From contig NZ_FNPI01000030.1 of assembly GCF_900107275.1 (NCBI RefSeq), positions 1 through 37,084 of the forward strand: a DNA stretch of 37,084 bases, read 5' to 3'. Below the pieces are notes generated by a model that made no database searches, was not told the origin of the DNA, and saw only the letters and a list, made by a program, of their open reading frames with translations. The position numbers and the translations under genes were made by a program. The stretch is from Evansella caseinilytica. GTDB taxonomy: Bacteria; Bacillota; Bacilli; Bacillales; Salisediminibacteriaceae. Position 1 is the stretch's first letter. Each line of letters begins with the position of its first letter. Positions 16,424 to 26,067 of the stretch are shown piece after piece.

Positions 16424-16510
16424 CTGTTGGCTAAAAAGTAAATGAAGCGTAAAGTAAAGATAACAGTGATTCCATATAGATGATGTAATCGGTACGAGAG
16501 GAGAATGATG

Positions 16511-17230
16511 ATGAAAGTTTCCTTATTTGTTACGTGTTTAATTGATATGTTCCAATCGGATGTTGGCCGGGATACAGTTGAGCTGCTTGAACATCTCGGC
16601 TGTGAAGTCGATTTTCCAGAAGGACAAACGTGTTGCGGACAGCCGGCGTATAACAGCGGCTATTTAAAAGAGTCAATGGAATCGATGAAGCATATGATCA
16701 ACGTGTTTCAAGACTCTGAATATGTCGTGACACCATCTGGATCATGCGGGACGATGTTTCATGAATATCCGAATATTTTTGCGGGAGATGCTGAATGGGA
16801 ACCGAAAGCAATCGAACTTGCGAATAAAACATATGAATTAACTCAGTTTATTGTTGAAGTGTTGAAAGTTGAAGATGTCGGTGCATCCCTCCCTGCTCGG
16901 GCAACGTATCATACGTCTTGTCATATGACTCGTTTACTAGGAGTGAAAGAGGCTCCGCTGACATTATTAAAAAATGTAAAAGGTCTTGAATTTACTGAAC
17001 TTCCCGACAAACATAATTGCTGTGGCTTTGGTGGAACGTTTTCGGTAAAAATGTCGCAAATTTCCGAGCACATGGTTGATGAAAAAGTAAGACATGTGGA
17101 ATCAACAAAGGCTGATATTTTAGTGGGGGCAGATGCTGGCTGTTTAATGAACATCGGCGGCCGGATAAGCAGGACAGGAAAGCCGATTGAAGTGATGCAT
17201 ATTGCTACAGTTTTAAATAGTCGTAAGTAG
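16511..17230 (+). CDS. lutA: Lactate utilization protein LutA
   Basis: A 239-residue (Fe-S)-binding protein with two CCG domains, one of three proteins of the LutABC L-lactate oxidation complex in the cytoplasm. The cysteine motifs are [11 protein letters not shown] (about residue 40), [13 protein letters not shown] (about 77), [10 protein letters not shown] (about 137) and [10 protein letters not shown] (about 172), with CLMNIGGR near the C-terminus. Three consecutive ATGs follow AGGAG; the third (16511) has the best spacing (seven bases). It is followed 19 bases later by lutB. The operator at 16411-16423 suggests LutR control. Confidence 0.93.
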   Translation: MKVSLFVTCLIDMFQSDVGRDTVELLEHLGCEVDFPEGQTCCGQPAYNSGYLKESMESMKHMINVFQDSEYVVTPSGSCGTMFHEYPNIFAGDAEWEPKAIELANKTYELTQFIVEVLKVEDVGASLPARATYHTSCHMTRLLGVKEAPLTLLKNVKGLEFTELPDKHNCCGFGGTFSVKMSQISEHMVDEKVRHVESTKADILVGADAGCLMNIGGRISRTGKPIEVMHIATVLNSRK

Positions 17231-17249
17231 AAGGGATTGGTGAGAGAGA

Positions 17250-18680
17250 ATGGGCATGAAGATAGGAACAGCAGCATTTAAAGAGCGTGTTGACCAAGGG
17301 CTTTCTGATTCATTTATGCGCGGTGCAGTGTCTGCAGCACAGGGGCGCTTACGAGACGGACGCTTAAATGCGGCAGAGGAGCTTGGCAATTGGGAGGACT
17401 GGCGCAGTCATGGGGAAGAGATCCGCAAGCACACGCTCGAACACCTTGATTATTATCTTGAAATGCTAGTGGACAATGTCTCCAAACGTGGTGGCCATGT
17501 TTTCTTTGCACAAACCGCAGAGGAGGCAAATGAGTATATTACAAATGTCGTGAAAAAGAAGGGTGCCAAGAAAATTGTCAAATCGAAATCGATGGTGACA
17601 GAAGAAATCAGTATGAACGAGGCGCTTGAGAAAATTGGTTGTGATGTCGTTGAATCTGATCTTGGTGAATGGATTCTTCAGGTTGATGATCATGATCCTC
17701 CTTCCCACATTGTCGCACCAGCCCTTCATAAAAATAAAGAACAGATTCGCGATGTCTTTCGTGATAAGTTAGGCTACAAAAATAGCGAGAAGCCTGAAGA
17801 GTTAGCGCTATTTGCAAGAGAGCAGCTGCGCGAAGAATTCTTAGCCGCTGAAGTAGGAATTACCGGCTGCAACTTTGCGATTGCCGATTCCGGAACGGTG
17901 ACGCTTGTAACGAACGAAGGAAATGCACGGATGGCAACAACGCTTCCGAAAACACAAATTACAGTTATGGGGATGGAGCGGATCGTGCCGTCATGGGAAG
18001 AGATGGAAGTGTTAGTCAGCTTGTTAACGCGTGCAGCCGTCGGCCAAAAGCTGACTAGTTATATTACAGCGCTCACTGGCCCAAAAGGTGAGGGCGATGT
18101 TGATGGTCCTGAAGAATTTCACCTTGTCGTAGTTGACAACGGTCGTTCGAAAATTTTAGGAACGGAATTTCAAGAAGCGTTACACTGCATACGCTGTGCA
18201 GCGTGCATTAATGTCTGTCCGGTCTATCGTCATGTTGGCGGTCATTCATACGGCTCCATTTATCCAGGCCCAATTGGTGCAGTGCTATCGCCACTTTTAG
18301 GCGGCTATGATGATTATAAGGAACTTCCATATGCATCGACACTTTGTGCAGCCTGTACCGAAGCATGTCCGGTCAAAATTCCGCTGCATGAGCTGTTAAT
18401 CAAGCATCGTCAAAAAATCGTCGAAAAAGAAGGGAAAGCGCCGGTATTTGAAAGCCTGTCGATGAAAGCATTTCGAATGGGAACGGCAAGTCCGACAATG
18501 TATAATATCGGATCAAAGCTCGCACCGAAAATGATGAAACCGTTTGTGAAGGAAGATAAAATTGCAAATGGTCCAGGGCCATTAAAGAACTGGACATCGA
18601 TTCGTGATTTCCCAGCACCAAGTAATGAGAGATTTAGAGACTGGTTTAAAAATCGTGAGAAGGAGGAGAGTAAGTCATGA
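17250..18680 (+). CDS. lutB: Lactate utilization iron-sulfur protein LutB
   Basis: A 476-residue protein of the LutB/YkgF family, the electron-transfer core of the Lut lactate dehydrogenase. The N-terminal LUD domain covers about 60-300 ([20 protein letters not shown]). Two 4Fe-4S clusters are bound by [15 protein letters not shown] (about 312-326) and [18 protein letters not shown] (about 371-388). A DUF3390-like tail ends the protein. Full length. The ribosome binding site is weak (GGTGAGAGAGA before the ATG), and a second ATG two codons later is also possible. It overlaps lutC by four bases. Confidence 0.94.
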   Translation: MGMKIGTAAFKERVDQGLSDSFMRGAVSAAQGRLRDGRLNAAEELGNWEDWRSHGEEIRKHTLEHLDYYLEMLVDNVSKRGGHVFFAQTAEEANEYITNVVKKKGAKKIVKSKSMVTEEISMNEALEKIGCDVVESDLGEWILQVDDHDPPSHIVAPALHKNKEQIRDVFRDKLGYKNSEKPEELALFAREQLREEFLAAEVGITGCNFAIADSGTVTLVTNEGNARMATTLPKTQITVMGMERIVPSWEEMEVLVSLLTRAAVGQKLTSYITALTGPKGEGDVDGPEEFHLVVVDNGRSKILGTEFQEALHCIRCAACINVCPVYRHVGGHSYGSIYPGPIGAVLSPLLGGYDDYKELPYASTLCAACTEACPVKIPLHELLIKHRQKIVEKEGKAPVFESLSMKAFRMGTASPTMYNIGSKLAPKMMKPFVKEDKIANGPGPLKNWTSIRDFPAPSNERFRDWFKNREKEESKS

Positions 18681-19399
18681 TAAAAGGAACAGTGACAAAT
18701 AAAGACTCATTTCTTAATCACGTAGCCAAAAGTCTTGGTCGTCCAAGAACGTCAACAAGGATTGAAAAACCAGTGTGGAAGTATAGTCCGCAGCAAGAAG
18801 TTTTTAAAGGCTACAGCCAAGATGAGCTCGTTAAAGTGTTAAAATTGCAAGGCGAACGCATTCATACCGATGTTATTGAGACATTGGTAAAAGATTTACC
18901 GCGAGCTCTTGAAAATGTTGTGATGGGATACGGAGGGGATTCCGTTGTCACATGGGCTGATCCTCGCTTTGAAGAATTTGGCTTAACAATGCTGCTGAAT
19001 GAGGGACTGCCGTCTAAACAGGTAGATGTACATGTCTGGGATACTGAACTTGGCGATAAAAATACCGAGATCGCTGAAAGAGCAAATGTCGGCATTACCT
19101 TTAGCGATACAACGCTTGCTGAATCAGGGACGGTCGTTCTTTTTAACGGCAAGGGCAAAGGGCGTGCAGTCAGCCTTCTTCCAGCAACTTATATCGCGAT
19201 TATTCCAAAAAGTACGATTGTACCGCGAATGACTCAGGTTGCCGAAAAAGTTCATCGCGATAATCAAAATGGCGAGCAAGTTGCCTCATGTGTGAATTTT
19301 ATTTCCGGCCCAAGTAACAGTGCTGATATTGAAATGAACCTCATCGTCGGCGTTCACGGTCCGATCAAGGCGACGTATATTATTGTTAACGATAAGTAG
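18677..19399 (+). CDS. lutC: Lactate utilization protein LutC
   Basis: A 240-residue LUD-domain protein, third subunit of LutABC. The family core is seen in [19 protein letters not shown] (about residues 134-152), followed by [19 protein letters not shown], and [21 protein letters not shown] near the C-terminus. GGAGGAG precedes the ATG within the end of lutB; ATGA overlap with the lutB stop means translational coupling. Full length. A strong hairpin follows within ten bases. Confidence 0.94.
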   Translation: MIKGTVTNKDSFLNHVAKSLGRPRTSTRIEKPVWKYSPQQEVFKGYSQDELVKVLKLQGERIHTDVIETLVKDLPRALENVVMGYGGDSVVTWADPRFEEFGLTMLLNEGLPSKQVDVHVWDTELGDKNTEIAERANVGITFSDTTLAESGTVVLFNGKGKGRAVSLLPATYIAIIPKSTIVPRMTQVAEKVHRDNQNGEQVASCVNFISGPSNSADIEMNLIVGVHGPIKATYIIVNDK

Positions 19400-19405
19400 A
19401 GCGGT

Positions 19406-19442
19406 GGTGTCTCAAAAGGGAAAAACACCCTTTTGAGGCACC
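19406..19442. repeat. Hairpin of the GGTGTCTCAAAAGGG family after lutC
   Basis: GGTGTCTCAAAAGGG pairs with CCCTTTTGAGGCACC (one G-U) around a seven-base loop. There is no T-run on either strand outside the hairpin. It starts seven bases past the lutC stop and has the same stem sequence as the larger hairpin at 27604. It may end or stabilise the lutABC message. Confidence 0.7.
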
Positions 19443-19628
19443 TCTTGAAGACTATTGATTTGACCGTACCGCCCCAAATCCAAAAGTTATCGGCGTGTTT
19501 CAAACCAATAACCCAAAAAACTTCAAACAGAGCATTAACTTTTTCATCACCAATCGTAATGACTACCGGTGTTACGATCTCCTTATTTTTACTTATAAAA
19601 ATCCACAAAATGCGGCTTATACTAACCG

Positions 19629-20261
19629 TTAATACGGTTGACGGACATATTTATTAAAGATTTTATTTAAGAGACGAGAATTAATATATCCAACAAGGGA
19701 AAAACCAATAAAAAGAAATAGATAGAGCCCAAATAATAGTAGTTCAGCAGATACCAGCATGATTCCAATAGGCGCTATTGTAATCAATGCAATACTTAAT
19801 GTCTGAAATATATTATCTATTATTATTTTCAACACATTTTTACTTGCATTCTTCATCGAATCATGAAATTTTGCCAAATATGGATAAATCAAAATAAAAA
19901 ATAAAAATAATATAACGGAAGCAATCACGAGTGAGCTAATCACCAAGAGCTTAAAGCCACCTTGATAGCTAGGATAGAGGGCGATATTTGTGATCAGTAT
20001 GCCCGATAGAAGCAAGATCAGCAGATTCATAACTGTACTCTGCTTCCAATTCTGTTTTAATGCCCTTATATAGCTCAGAAAAATATTATCCTCCCGATTT
20101 GTATCATAATTTAATAGGACACCATAAAGTGCACTTAAGGCTGCACCTAGCGTAATGATAGGTACAGCACTTAAAATAAATAAAAAATTTACGATCATCA
20201 AGTCAGCTATCTTTTGCATAGAACGATAAAATGGTCCATCCATTTCAAATAAGTTAAACAT
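19629..20261 (-). CDS. DUF624 (YesL-type) membrane protein
   Basis: A 210-residue integral membrane protein with about five hydrophobic helices (for example LMIVNFLFILSAVPIITLGAA near 22-42, LLILLLSGILITNIALYP near 82-99). The opening MFNLFEMDGPFYRSMQKI is characteristic of the DUF624/YesL family, usually found with YesMN and LplB/YtcP-type sugar ABC transporters; the exact function is unknown. The ATG at 20261 is preceded by GAGGTG; a GTG one codon earlier is less likely. It is the last gene of the ABC operon, 38 bases after the second permease. Confidence 0.85.
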   Translation of the reverse strand: MFNLFEMDGPFYRSMQKIADLMIVNFLFILSAVPIITLGAALSALYGVLLNYDTNREDNIFLSYIRALKQNWKQSTVMNLLILLLSGILITNIALYPSYQGGFKLLVISSLVIASVILFLFFILIYPYLAKFHDSMKNASKNVLKIIIDNIFQTLSIALITIAPIGIMLVSAELLLFGLYLFLFIGFSLVGYINSRLLNKIFNKYVRQPY

Positions 20262-20299
20262 CACTCACACCTCAACCAAGCATACTTTCGAATGTCTGC

Positions 20300-21196
20300 T
20301 TACTCCTTAACCGAGCCCACTACAATACCTGTAATAAAGTATTTCTGTAATAATGGGTAAATAAGGATTAGCGGAATACTTGATACGACAATTTTCGCAG
20401 CGTTCAGGTTACGATTTGAGACACCCATTAGTTCTGATAAATTGGTCGAATTAACACCTTGTTGAATCATCTGTTGAATATCTACCGTTAATGATTGAAT
20501 ATAGGTCATCAGTGGATAGTTACTCTCTCTTGTCATGTAAATAAGTCCAGAGAAAAAGTCATTCCAGCTCCCCACAATACTAAATAAGGCGACCGTCGCT
20601 AGAGAAGGGACCGAAATCGGTAAATATACCTTCAATAAAACCTGCATCGGTTTAGCGCCATCTATAATCGCCGCTTCTTCAAGGGCCTTTGGAACACCCC
20701 TAAAGAAGTTCATCATTAAAATAACACTGAATACCGGTACTGCACTCGGCAGCACAAGTGACCATATTGTATTCAGCAAACCTAGATTGCGGACAACTAA
20801 GTAAGTTGGAATCATCCCTCCATTAAAGAGCATAGCAAATATTAAGAAATTCATATAAATGCTGCGTCCTTTAAATTCCGACTTTCTTTTTGATAATGGA
20901 TAGGCCATGAAAACAATCAAAATCATATTCAGGGCTAATGACAGAAACACGCGTTGAACGGAAATACCGAAGGAACGCCAAAATTGTGGATCATCAATTA
21001 GCATCCTGTATGGCTCTAACGTGAAGTTTACGGGTACAATTCCAACAGCATTTGCCGTTACCGCTCCGCTACTGCTCATAGAAATCGCCACAATATTTAA
21101 TAAAGGCAGCAGCGTGACTAATCCAAGAAAAATAATGATCAAGTAAATCGACGCTTTACCTATCTTCGCGGATAAGCTTTTATTTTGAAGATTCAT
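20300..21196 (-). CDS. Carbohydrate ABC transporter permease (YtcP/LplC type)
   Basis: A 298-residue inner-membrane permease of the CUT1 sugar ABC family with six predicted helices. The EAA loop that contacts the ATPase reads EEAAIIDGAKPMQVLLKVYL, starting near residue 165. The ending FITGIVVGSVKE is typical of YtcP/LplC. GAAAGAAGGG lies before the ATG. It partners with the LplB-type permease immediately upstream (15 bases apart) and the binding lipoprotein. No ATPase gene is in the window; in Bacillus the shared MsmX ATPase commonly powers such systems. Confidence 0.9.
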   Translation of the reverse strand: MNLQNKSLSAKIGKASIYLIIIFLGLVTLLPLLNIVAISMSSSGAVTANAVGIVPVNFTLEPYRMLIDDPQFWRSFGISVQRVFLSLALNMILIVFMAYPLSKRKSEFKGRSIYMNFLIFAMLFNGGMIPTYLVVRNLGLLNTIWSLVLPSAVPVFSVILMMNFFRGVPKALEEAAIIDGAKPMQVLLKVYLPISVPSLATVALFSIVGSWNDFFSGLIYMTRESNYPLMTYIQSLTVDIQQMIQQGVNSTNLSELMGVSNRNLNAAKIVVSSIPLILIYPLLQKYFITGIVVGSVKE

Positions 21197-21210
21197 ACTA
21201 ACCCTTCTTT

Positions 21211-22128
21211 CTAGAATAGTTGCCGTTCTGTATATTTTTTGGCTGCTTGATTAGCAGATAGAATCAGAACCAGACCAATAATAGACTTAAACAAGCCTAC
21301 CGCTGTACCAAAGCTATAATCACGTCCCATTAACCCTACTCTATACACATACGTGTCGATAATATCACCCGACTGATAAACCACCGGCGAATAGAGATTG
21401 TAAATTTGATCAAAGCCTCCATTTAAAATGTTCGGCAGGTTTAAAATTGCCAGCAATAGGATGATTGGAAGCATCCCAGGCAAGGTAACATGCCAAACAC
21501 GTCTCCACCAGTTTGCTCCATCAATGCTAGCTGCTTCATGTAAACCAGGGTCAATGGACGTAATAGCAGCAAGATAAACAATCGAGTTAAATCCAAAGCT
21601 TTTCCATACATCTGTTCCAATAATTAATGGTCTAAAGAGTTGGTTACTTCCTAGAAAGTTGAAGGGTCCAATCCCAAAGCTCTCTAAAATTTGATTAACG
21701 CTTCCGTCAAGACTGAAGATATTGACGACAACGGAAGCGAGAACAACCCATGATAAAAAGTTCGGTAAATAAACAATGGTCTGGACAGATTTCTTTAACC
21801 AACGTACTCTCACCTCATTTAACAGAATGGCAAACACAATCGCAAGCAACGTATTAAAGATAATCTTCCCTCCTGCGATGACTATTGTATTCGTAAACAC
21901 ACGTCCGATACTTGGTAATGAGAACATATAGGAAAAATGCTGGAAGCCAACAAAGTCCGAACTAAATACCCCTTTTGCTGGCACATAGTCCTGAAAAGCC
22001 ATAATCAATCCAAACATCGGTGCATAATTAAAGATAAGTAAAAAAATGATCCCGGGTAATATCATAAAGTGATACGTTAGATTTATATTTGTTATACGCT
22101 TTGAAGCAGTCCTTTTTCTCTGTTGCAT
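21211..22128 (-). CDS. Carbohydrate ABC transporter permease (LplB type)
   Basis: A 305-residue CUT1 permease. Six helices are predicted, beginning with HFMILPGIIFLLIFNYAPMF, followed by the LplB-family stretch GLIMAFQDYVPAKG. The EAA loop is HEAASIDGANWWRRVWHVTL. The C-terminal segment FGTAVGLFKSIIGLVLILSA is family-typical. It forms the membrane channel with the adjacent YtcP-type protein; the substrate is probably a plant-derived oligosaccharide, but the sequence does not show which one. Confidence 0.9.
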   Translation of the reverse strand: MQQRKRTASKRITNINLTYHFMILPGIIFLLIFNYAPMFGLIMAFQDYVPAKGVFSSDFVGFQHFSYMFSLPSIGRVFTNTIVIAGGKIIFNTLLAIVFAILLNEVRVRWLKKSVQTIVYLPNFLSWVVLASVVVNIFSLDGSVNQILESFGIGPFNFLGSNQLFRPLIIGTDVWKSFGFNSIVYLAAITSIDPGLHEAASIDGANWWRRVWHVTLPGMLPIILLLAILNLPNILNGGFDQIYNLYSPVVYQSGDIIDTYVYRVGLMGRDYSFGTAVGLFKSIIGLVLILSANQAAKKYTERQLF

Positions 22129-22203
22129 GATTCTAGCCCCTTTGAAAATGTAGTGTAATAAGGGCTGCCCTGGAACAGGACAGCTCCTTGAATGTATTTA
22201 TGC

Positions 22204-23850
22204 TCACTCAGCTACCTCTGCTTCAATCTCAGCTAAAATCTCAGCACCACCTTGGTTGTGCCACATTTCTACAAACGTATCAAAGTAATCGATTGATTCT
22301 ACGCCTGTTACTATCTTGATAAATTCTTCTTCTTCCATTGAAAGTAAGTTACCATAATATTGTTCGATAGCTGGTGTTGAACCAAAGAACACTGGATTCA
22401 CCCATTCAAAGTGATCATGATCAATTAAATACTGGCCTAACTCAAGGCCTTTCATTCGTGAGTGATAAAGTGCCCAAGCGGCTGTTGACGCATTCTCTGG
22501 ATTATCTCTATATTCCATAATTGATATCGCAATCGACTGATTTCTTGCATCTGGTATATCCGAGACTTCGATCTCTCCATTGATTGCCTCCCTAATTTCT
22601 GCATAATGATCAAGCTCTGAGGTTGCACCAAGAATCTCCATATTCAATGGACGTGCAGCACCATCAACATCTAATACTTGATACTGATAAATGTCTGGAT
22701 AGACCTTTTCAAGATTCGGCTCATTCTTTAACGTATCGTAGAACAGGTTAATCAGCTTCATCAGAACTTCTGGGTTACTGAAATCTTTTCTTACGACCGC
22801 GATGGATCCGCCAGGATTTTGACTTGCGATATTGACTTTATTTTGATCATCGACTAGCGTATAGGCTTCAAACACAACACCCGGGTGCATTTCCTTTACA
22901 TTGCTTAACCCCCAATCCGGCATGTGCCATGCCCCTGTTACAATTCCCGTTTGGCCGTTAACAGCTAATGCCATAATGTCATCCCAAGAACGTGTCCCGA
23001 ACTGTGGATCCAAGATTCCGCGATCGAACCAATCTTTAATCAGTGCCAAGGCTTCTTTCGTTTCTGGCGTTAACGAGCCGTTGGTAATATGGCCATCGGC
23101 ATCCTCAATCCAATTTCTTGGAAAAGAACCAAATACCGAACCAATCGTTGTCATGGTAAAAGCGCCACCATATCCCGGTTCATTTAACCAGTGTGCTAAC
23201 GGTATCCCAACTGGGTTGCCAGTATTGCCAGGATCCTCTTCAATAAAAGTTAGAGCAAGGGATTCTAATTCATCTAATTTAATTAATTTATCTCCATCAG
23301 CATCAAAATCTAATTGAAGCTCCTCTATCCAGTCTTGCCGAATCCAGATCATGTGCGGCGGCGTAACATTTACTGCAGCTGGAAGACCGTAGATGCGACC
23401 ATCAAATGTCGTATCCTCCAAAGGGTTAATCTCGTAGGAGTCATACAGTGCTCGAATATAATCACTCGCGTGTTCTTCAAAAACGTCTGTTAAGTCTGCA
23501 ATTAAATCGTTTTCATAAAGCTCTTCAAATTCTTCTTGGCTCACCTGCATTATGTCAGGCAACTCTCCTGATGAGATCGCTAAAGCAACCTGACGGTCAT
23601 AATCCTCTCCATTTGCTTCAAATTCATTAACAAGTTCAATATCTAACACTTCTTCAGCAAGGCGAGTATAAGCATTATCTTCAAATGTATCTCCTTCAGG
23701 AAGCTTCGGATTGGTTGCTGTTTGCTTCCCCAATCTGACAATCAACTGACCATCTTCATTATGCTCCTGCTTACTTTCTTTTGCACAACCCAGTAAGCTA
23801 AGCAAACTGATGAATAAAATACAATACATAAAGACCTTCTTGATGTTCAT
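22204..23850 (-). CDS. Sugar ABC transporter substrate-binding lipoprotein with EF-hand
   Basis: A 548-residue extracellular solute-binding protein of the LplA/YtcQ group. The lipobox LLGC places the lipid-modified Cys at residue 22. A canonical EF-hand loop, DADGDKLIKLDE (183-194), with Asp at positions 1, 3 and 5 and Glu at 12, should bind calcium, as in other long binding proteins of this group. AGGAGG lies ten bases before the ATG. First gene of the ABC operon, reading away from the divergent YesM-type kinase gene, with a cre-like site in the shared upstream region. Substrate unknown. Confidence 0.9.
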   Translation of the reverse strand: MNIKKVFMYCILFISLLSLLGCAKESKQEHNEDGQLIVRLGKQTATNPKLPEGDTFEDNAYTRLAEEVLDIELVNEFEANGEDYDRQVALAISSGELPDIMQVSQEEFEELYENDLIADLTDVFEEHASDYIRALYDSYEINPLEDTTFDGRIYGLPAAVNVTPPHMIWIRQDWIEELQLDFDADGDKLIKLDELESLALTFIEEDPGNTGNPVGIPLAHWLNEPGYGGAFTMTTIGSVFGSFPRNWIEDADGHITNGSLTPETKEALALIKDWFDRGILDPQFGTRSWDDIMALAVNGQTGIVTGAWHMPDWGLSNVKEMHPGVVFEAYTLVDDQNKVNIASQNPGGSIAVVRKDFSNPEVLMKLINLFYDTLKNEPNLEKVYPDIYQYQVLDVDGAARPLNMEILGATSELDHYAEIREAINGEIEVSDIPDARNQSIAISIMEYRDNPENASTAAWALYHSRMKGLELGQYLIDHDHFEWVNPVFFGSTPAIEQYYGNLLSMEEEEFIKIVTGVESIDYFDTFVEMWHNQGGAEILAEIEAEVAE

Positions 23851-23932
23851 TTCTACTTACCTCCTAAAATATGATCATATCAAGTGTTGCTAGCTTTAGT
23901 TTAGCGCAAGGACATCGACATACCTATATTAA

Positions 23933-23947
23933 ATAAACCGCTTTCAT
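23933..23947 (-). promoter_or_regulatory. cre-like site upstream of the sugar ABC operon
   Basis: On the minus strand ATGAAAGCGGTTTAT matches the WTGNAANCGNWNNCW pattern with one mismatch. It lies about 85 bases before the binding-protein start, a position suited to CcpA repression. Confidence 0.5.
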
Positions 23948-23977
23948 ATCACTTTTTCCTGCTCCTTCTCCTCCATA

Positions 23978-24006
23978 TTGTGATTGCTTTATTAGCGTGG
24001 TATGTT
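23978..24006 (+). promoter_or_regulatory. Probable promoter of the YesM-type kinase gene
   Basis: TTGTGA and TATGTT are 17 bases apart, some 57 bases before the start codon. Confidence 0.4.
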
Positions 24007-24062
24007 ATAGGCGTTAGACCGTTTCAAAGAATCCGTGTCCCATCCAGAGAGGAATCCATGAG

Positions 24063-25769
24063 ATGAAAAAAATCAAACAGTTTTATCTACACTTAAAAAT
24101 CAAAAATAAGGTTTTAATGATTAGTTTGATATCAGGTTTTTTCCCGCTTTTACTATTGGGTATCTTCGGATACCTTCAGATAAACGAGCTTTTACATAAA
24201 CGGGAACAAGAGGTACTAGAGGAGACGATGAATCAAGCCATTCTTCATTTGGATTACAAAATGAACGCTTATCATAATAGCTTAAACTATGTATTGCTCG
24301 ATTATAATTTGAATACGGAGCTGACTAACCATTTTGCGAATAATTACGAGATGTATTTATTTTTCCGTGATACGTTAAATCCATTATTTTTTAATACCCT
24401 TTCATTGAATCGGGACTTATCTGGCATCACGCTTTATACGGATCAAAAAATCAACCGGTATGACCGGTTTCTTCGTCCTTTATCAGAAATTGAGCACAAC
24501 GACTGGTATGAACAGCTCCAAAAAACAACGCGGCCAGTCTACTATGTATCTGAAAGCCCTCCTCTCCTTCACCTTGCAGCCGAATTATTATTTACCAATG
24601 ACAAGAATACAAGGAGCATCATTAATTTAGCTGTTCATTATCAAGCACTTTTCGATTCACTCTACAGTCTTTATGAGGATCAGTACAGTGTTTTTATTTT
24701 TGATGCCAATCATCAATTAATCTTTGATTTTCAAAAAAATACGCATTCGGATAAAGACTTCATTGATCCTGCTTCCATTAAAGATGATCACGTTAAACGA
24801 AACTATATTTTCAAGCAGGATCGTATTCCAAGCACAGACTGGTCAATTGTGATCATGAGACCGATTCATTCAATTAATCAATCGATTATGAGTATTGCGG
24901 TTACTTTTTTTATTGTGACGCTAATCAGTTTATTTCTGTTAGTCTTACTCGTGTACCTGTTCTCAAGAATTATTGTTCGGCCATTAGAAAGCCTAGCATT
25001 AAATATGAAGGCGATTGATTCAGGGAACTTTAACGTCACCGTTACCACAAACTCAAATGATGAAGTCAGTACACTTATCCAGATATTCAAAAAAATGGTC
25101 CAAAGAGTTGAGCATCTAATTAATGAAGTCTATATTTCAAAGATTGAAAAACAGGAGTATGAGTTGAAAGCTTTACAAGCTCAAATCAATCCCCATTTCT
25201 TTTATAATGTATTATCCCTAATCAATAGCAAGGCAATCATAGCAGGTCAAAAAGATATTAGTCTTATGACACAATATCTATCTACGTTTTACCGTACAAC
25301 CTTAAATCGAGGAAAGGACTATATTCTGGTCAAAGAAGAGATAGAAAATGTCCAGTCGTATTTAAAAATCCAACATATGATGCATGATCAATCGTTTGAT
25401 TATTATCTTAATATTGATGATAGATTATTAGATTATCAAATGCCGAACCTGATTTTACAGCCCATAGTCGAGAATGCTATTCATCATGGGTTGGACCATA
25501 AGGAAAATGGTCAGAAGGGAATTGTTTCAATGAATGGAAAAATCGATCATGGTCAGATTGTCTTTATTGTGAGTGATAATGGTAAAGGGATGACTCAAGA
25601 ACAACTGGAGCAAATTCTAACGACCAAAACGAAAGGCTATGGCGTTCGAAATGTTCATAATCGTATCCGATTAAACTATGGCGACGCTTTCGGGCTTGAT
25701 TACGCGAGCTATTTGAATAAAGGAACACATGTAACCGTTCGTTTACCCCTAATCAAAAAGCATCGTTAG
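24063..25769 (+). CDS. YesM-type sensor histidine kinase
   Basis: A 568-residue membrane kinase. Two membrane helices (about 17-39 and 277-300) enclose an extracellular sensor of about 235 residues, probably of the Cache type. A HAMP domain (301-353) is followed by the His_kinase domain with phospho-acceptor His378 in QINPHFFYNVLSLIN, and an HATPase domain with the N-box QPIVENAIHHGL, DNGKGM and GYGVRNVHNRI. AGAGAGGAA precedes the ATG. It probably senses extracellular sugar or the loaded binding protein and phosphorylates the YesN-type regulator. Unusually, that partner is on the opposite strand and convergent, not cotranscribed. Confidence 0.9.
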   Translation: MKKIKQFYLHLKIKNKVLMISLISGFFPLLLLGIFGYLQINELLHKREQEVLEETMNQAILHLDYKMNAYHNSLNYVLLDYNLNTELTNHFANNYEMYLFFRDTLNPLFFNTLSLNRDLSGITLYTDQKINRYDRFLRPLSEIEHNDWYEQLQKTTRPVYYVSESPPLLHLAAELLFTNDKNTRSIINLAVHYQALFDSLYSLYEDQYSVFIFDANHQLIFDFQKNTHSDKDFIDPASIKDDHVKRNYIFKQDRIPSTDWSIVIMRPIHSINQSIMSIAVTFFIVTLISLFLLVLLVYLFSRIIVRPLESLALNMKAIDSGNFNVTVTTNSNDEVSTLIQIFKKMVQRVEHLINEVYISKIEKQEYELKALQAQINPHFFYNVLSLINSKAIIAGQKDISLMTQYLSTFYRTTLNRGKDYILVKEEIENVQSYLKIQHMMHDQSFDYYLNIDDRLLDYQMPNLILQPIVENAIHHGLDHKENGQKGIVSMNGKIDHGQIVFIVSDNGKGMTQEQLEQILTTKTKGYGVRNVHNRIRLNYGDAFGLDYASYLNKGTHVTVRLPLIKKHR

Positions 25770-26067
25770 TCACGCACCCGCTCATTTCATGATTTTAGGA
25801 ATATGTTTTCCGTAACTATGTTATCGTATGTTAAAGGGATGGATGACAAGCATTACCTGTTTGATAGTTTTCTTCATAATAGCCTGTAACTTGCTCTAAG
25901 AAGCTTCGTACTTTTACACTTTTATTCATATATTGCGGGACATCTTCAACAAAGTGATTCACGTTCACGTCTTTATTCTATTTTGTGCCACGAATGACAA
26001 CGCTTACAATAAAATAAAAGGCCTGGACCTAAAGCTGAAGTCAACGATGATGTTCCTCATTGTTTTT
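25770..26067. other. Convergent intergenic region with a possible gene remnant
   Basis: About 300 bases between the kinase and regulator 3' ends. On the minus strand 25831-25977 there is an open stretch of 48 codons that ends in CHPSL and has a protein-like composition, but no ribosome binding site and no family I recognise. No clear terminator is seen for either gene. Confidence 0.35.

Larger units (their letters stand above)
16014..16510. other. lctP-lutA intergenic region
   Basis: Contains repeat copy B (16030-16271), a hairpin that may end the lctP transcript (16281-16317), the LutR-like operator (16411-16423) and the presumed lutABC promoter. A candidate is TTGGCT (16427-16432) with TAAAGT (16450-16455), 17 bases apart, but its -10 is weak. 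No gene is supported. Confidence 0.6.
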
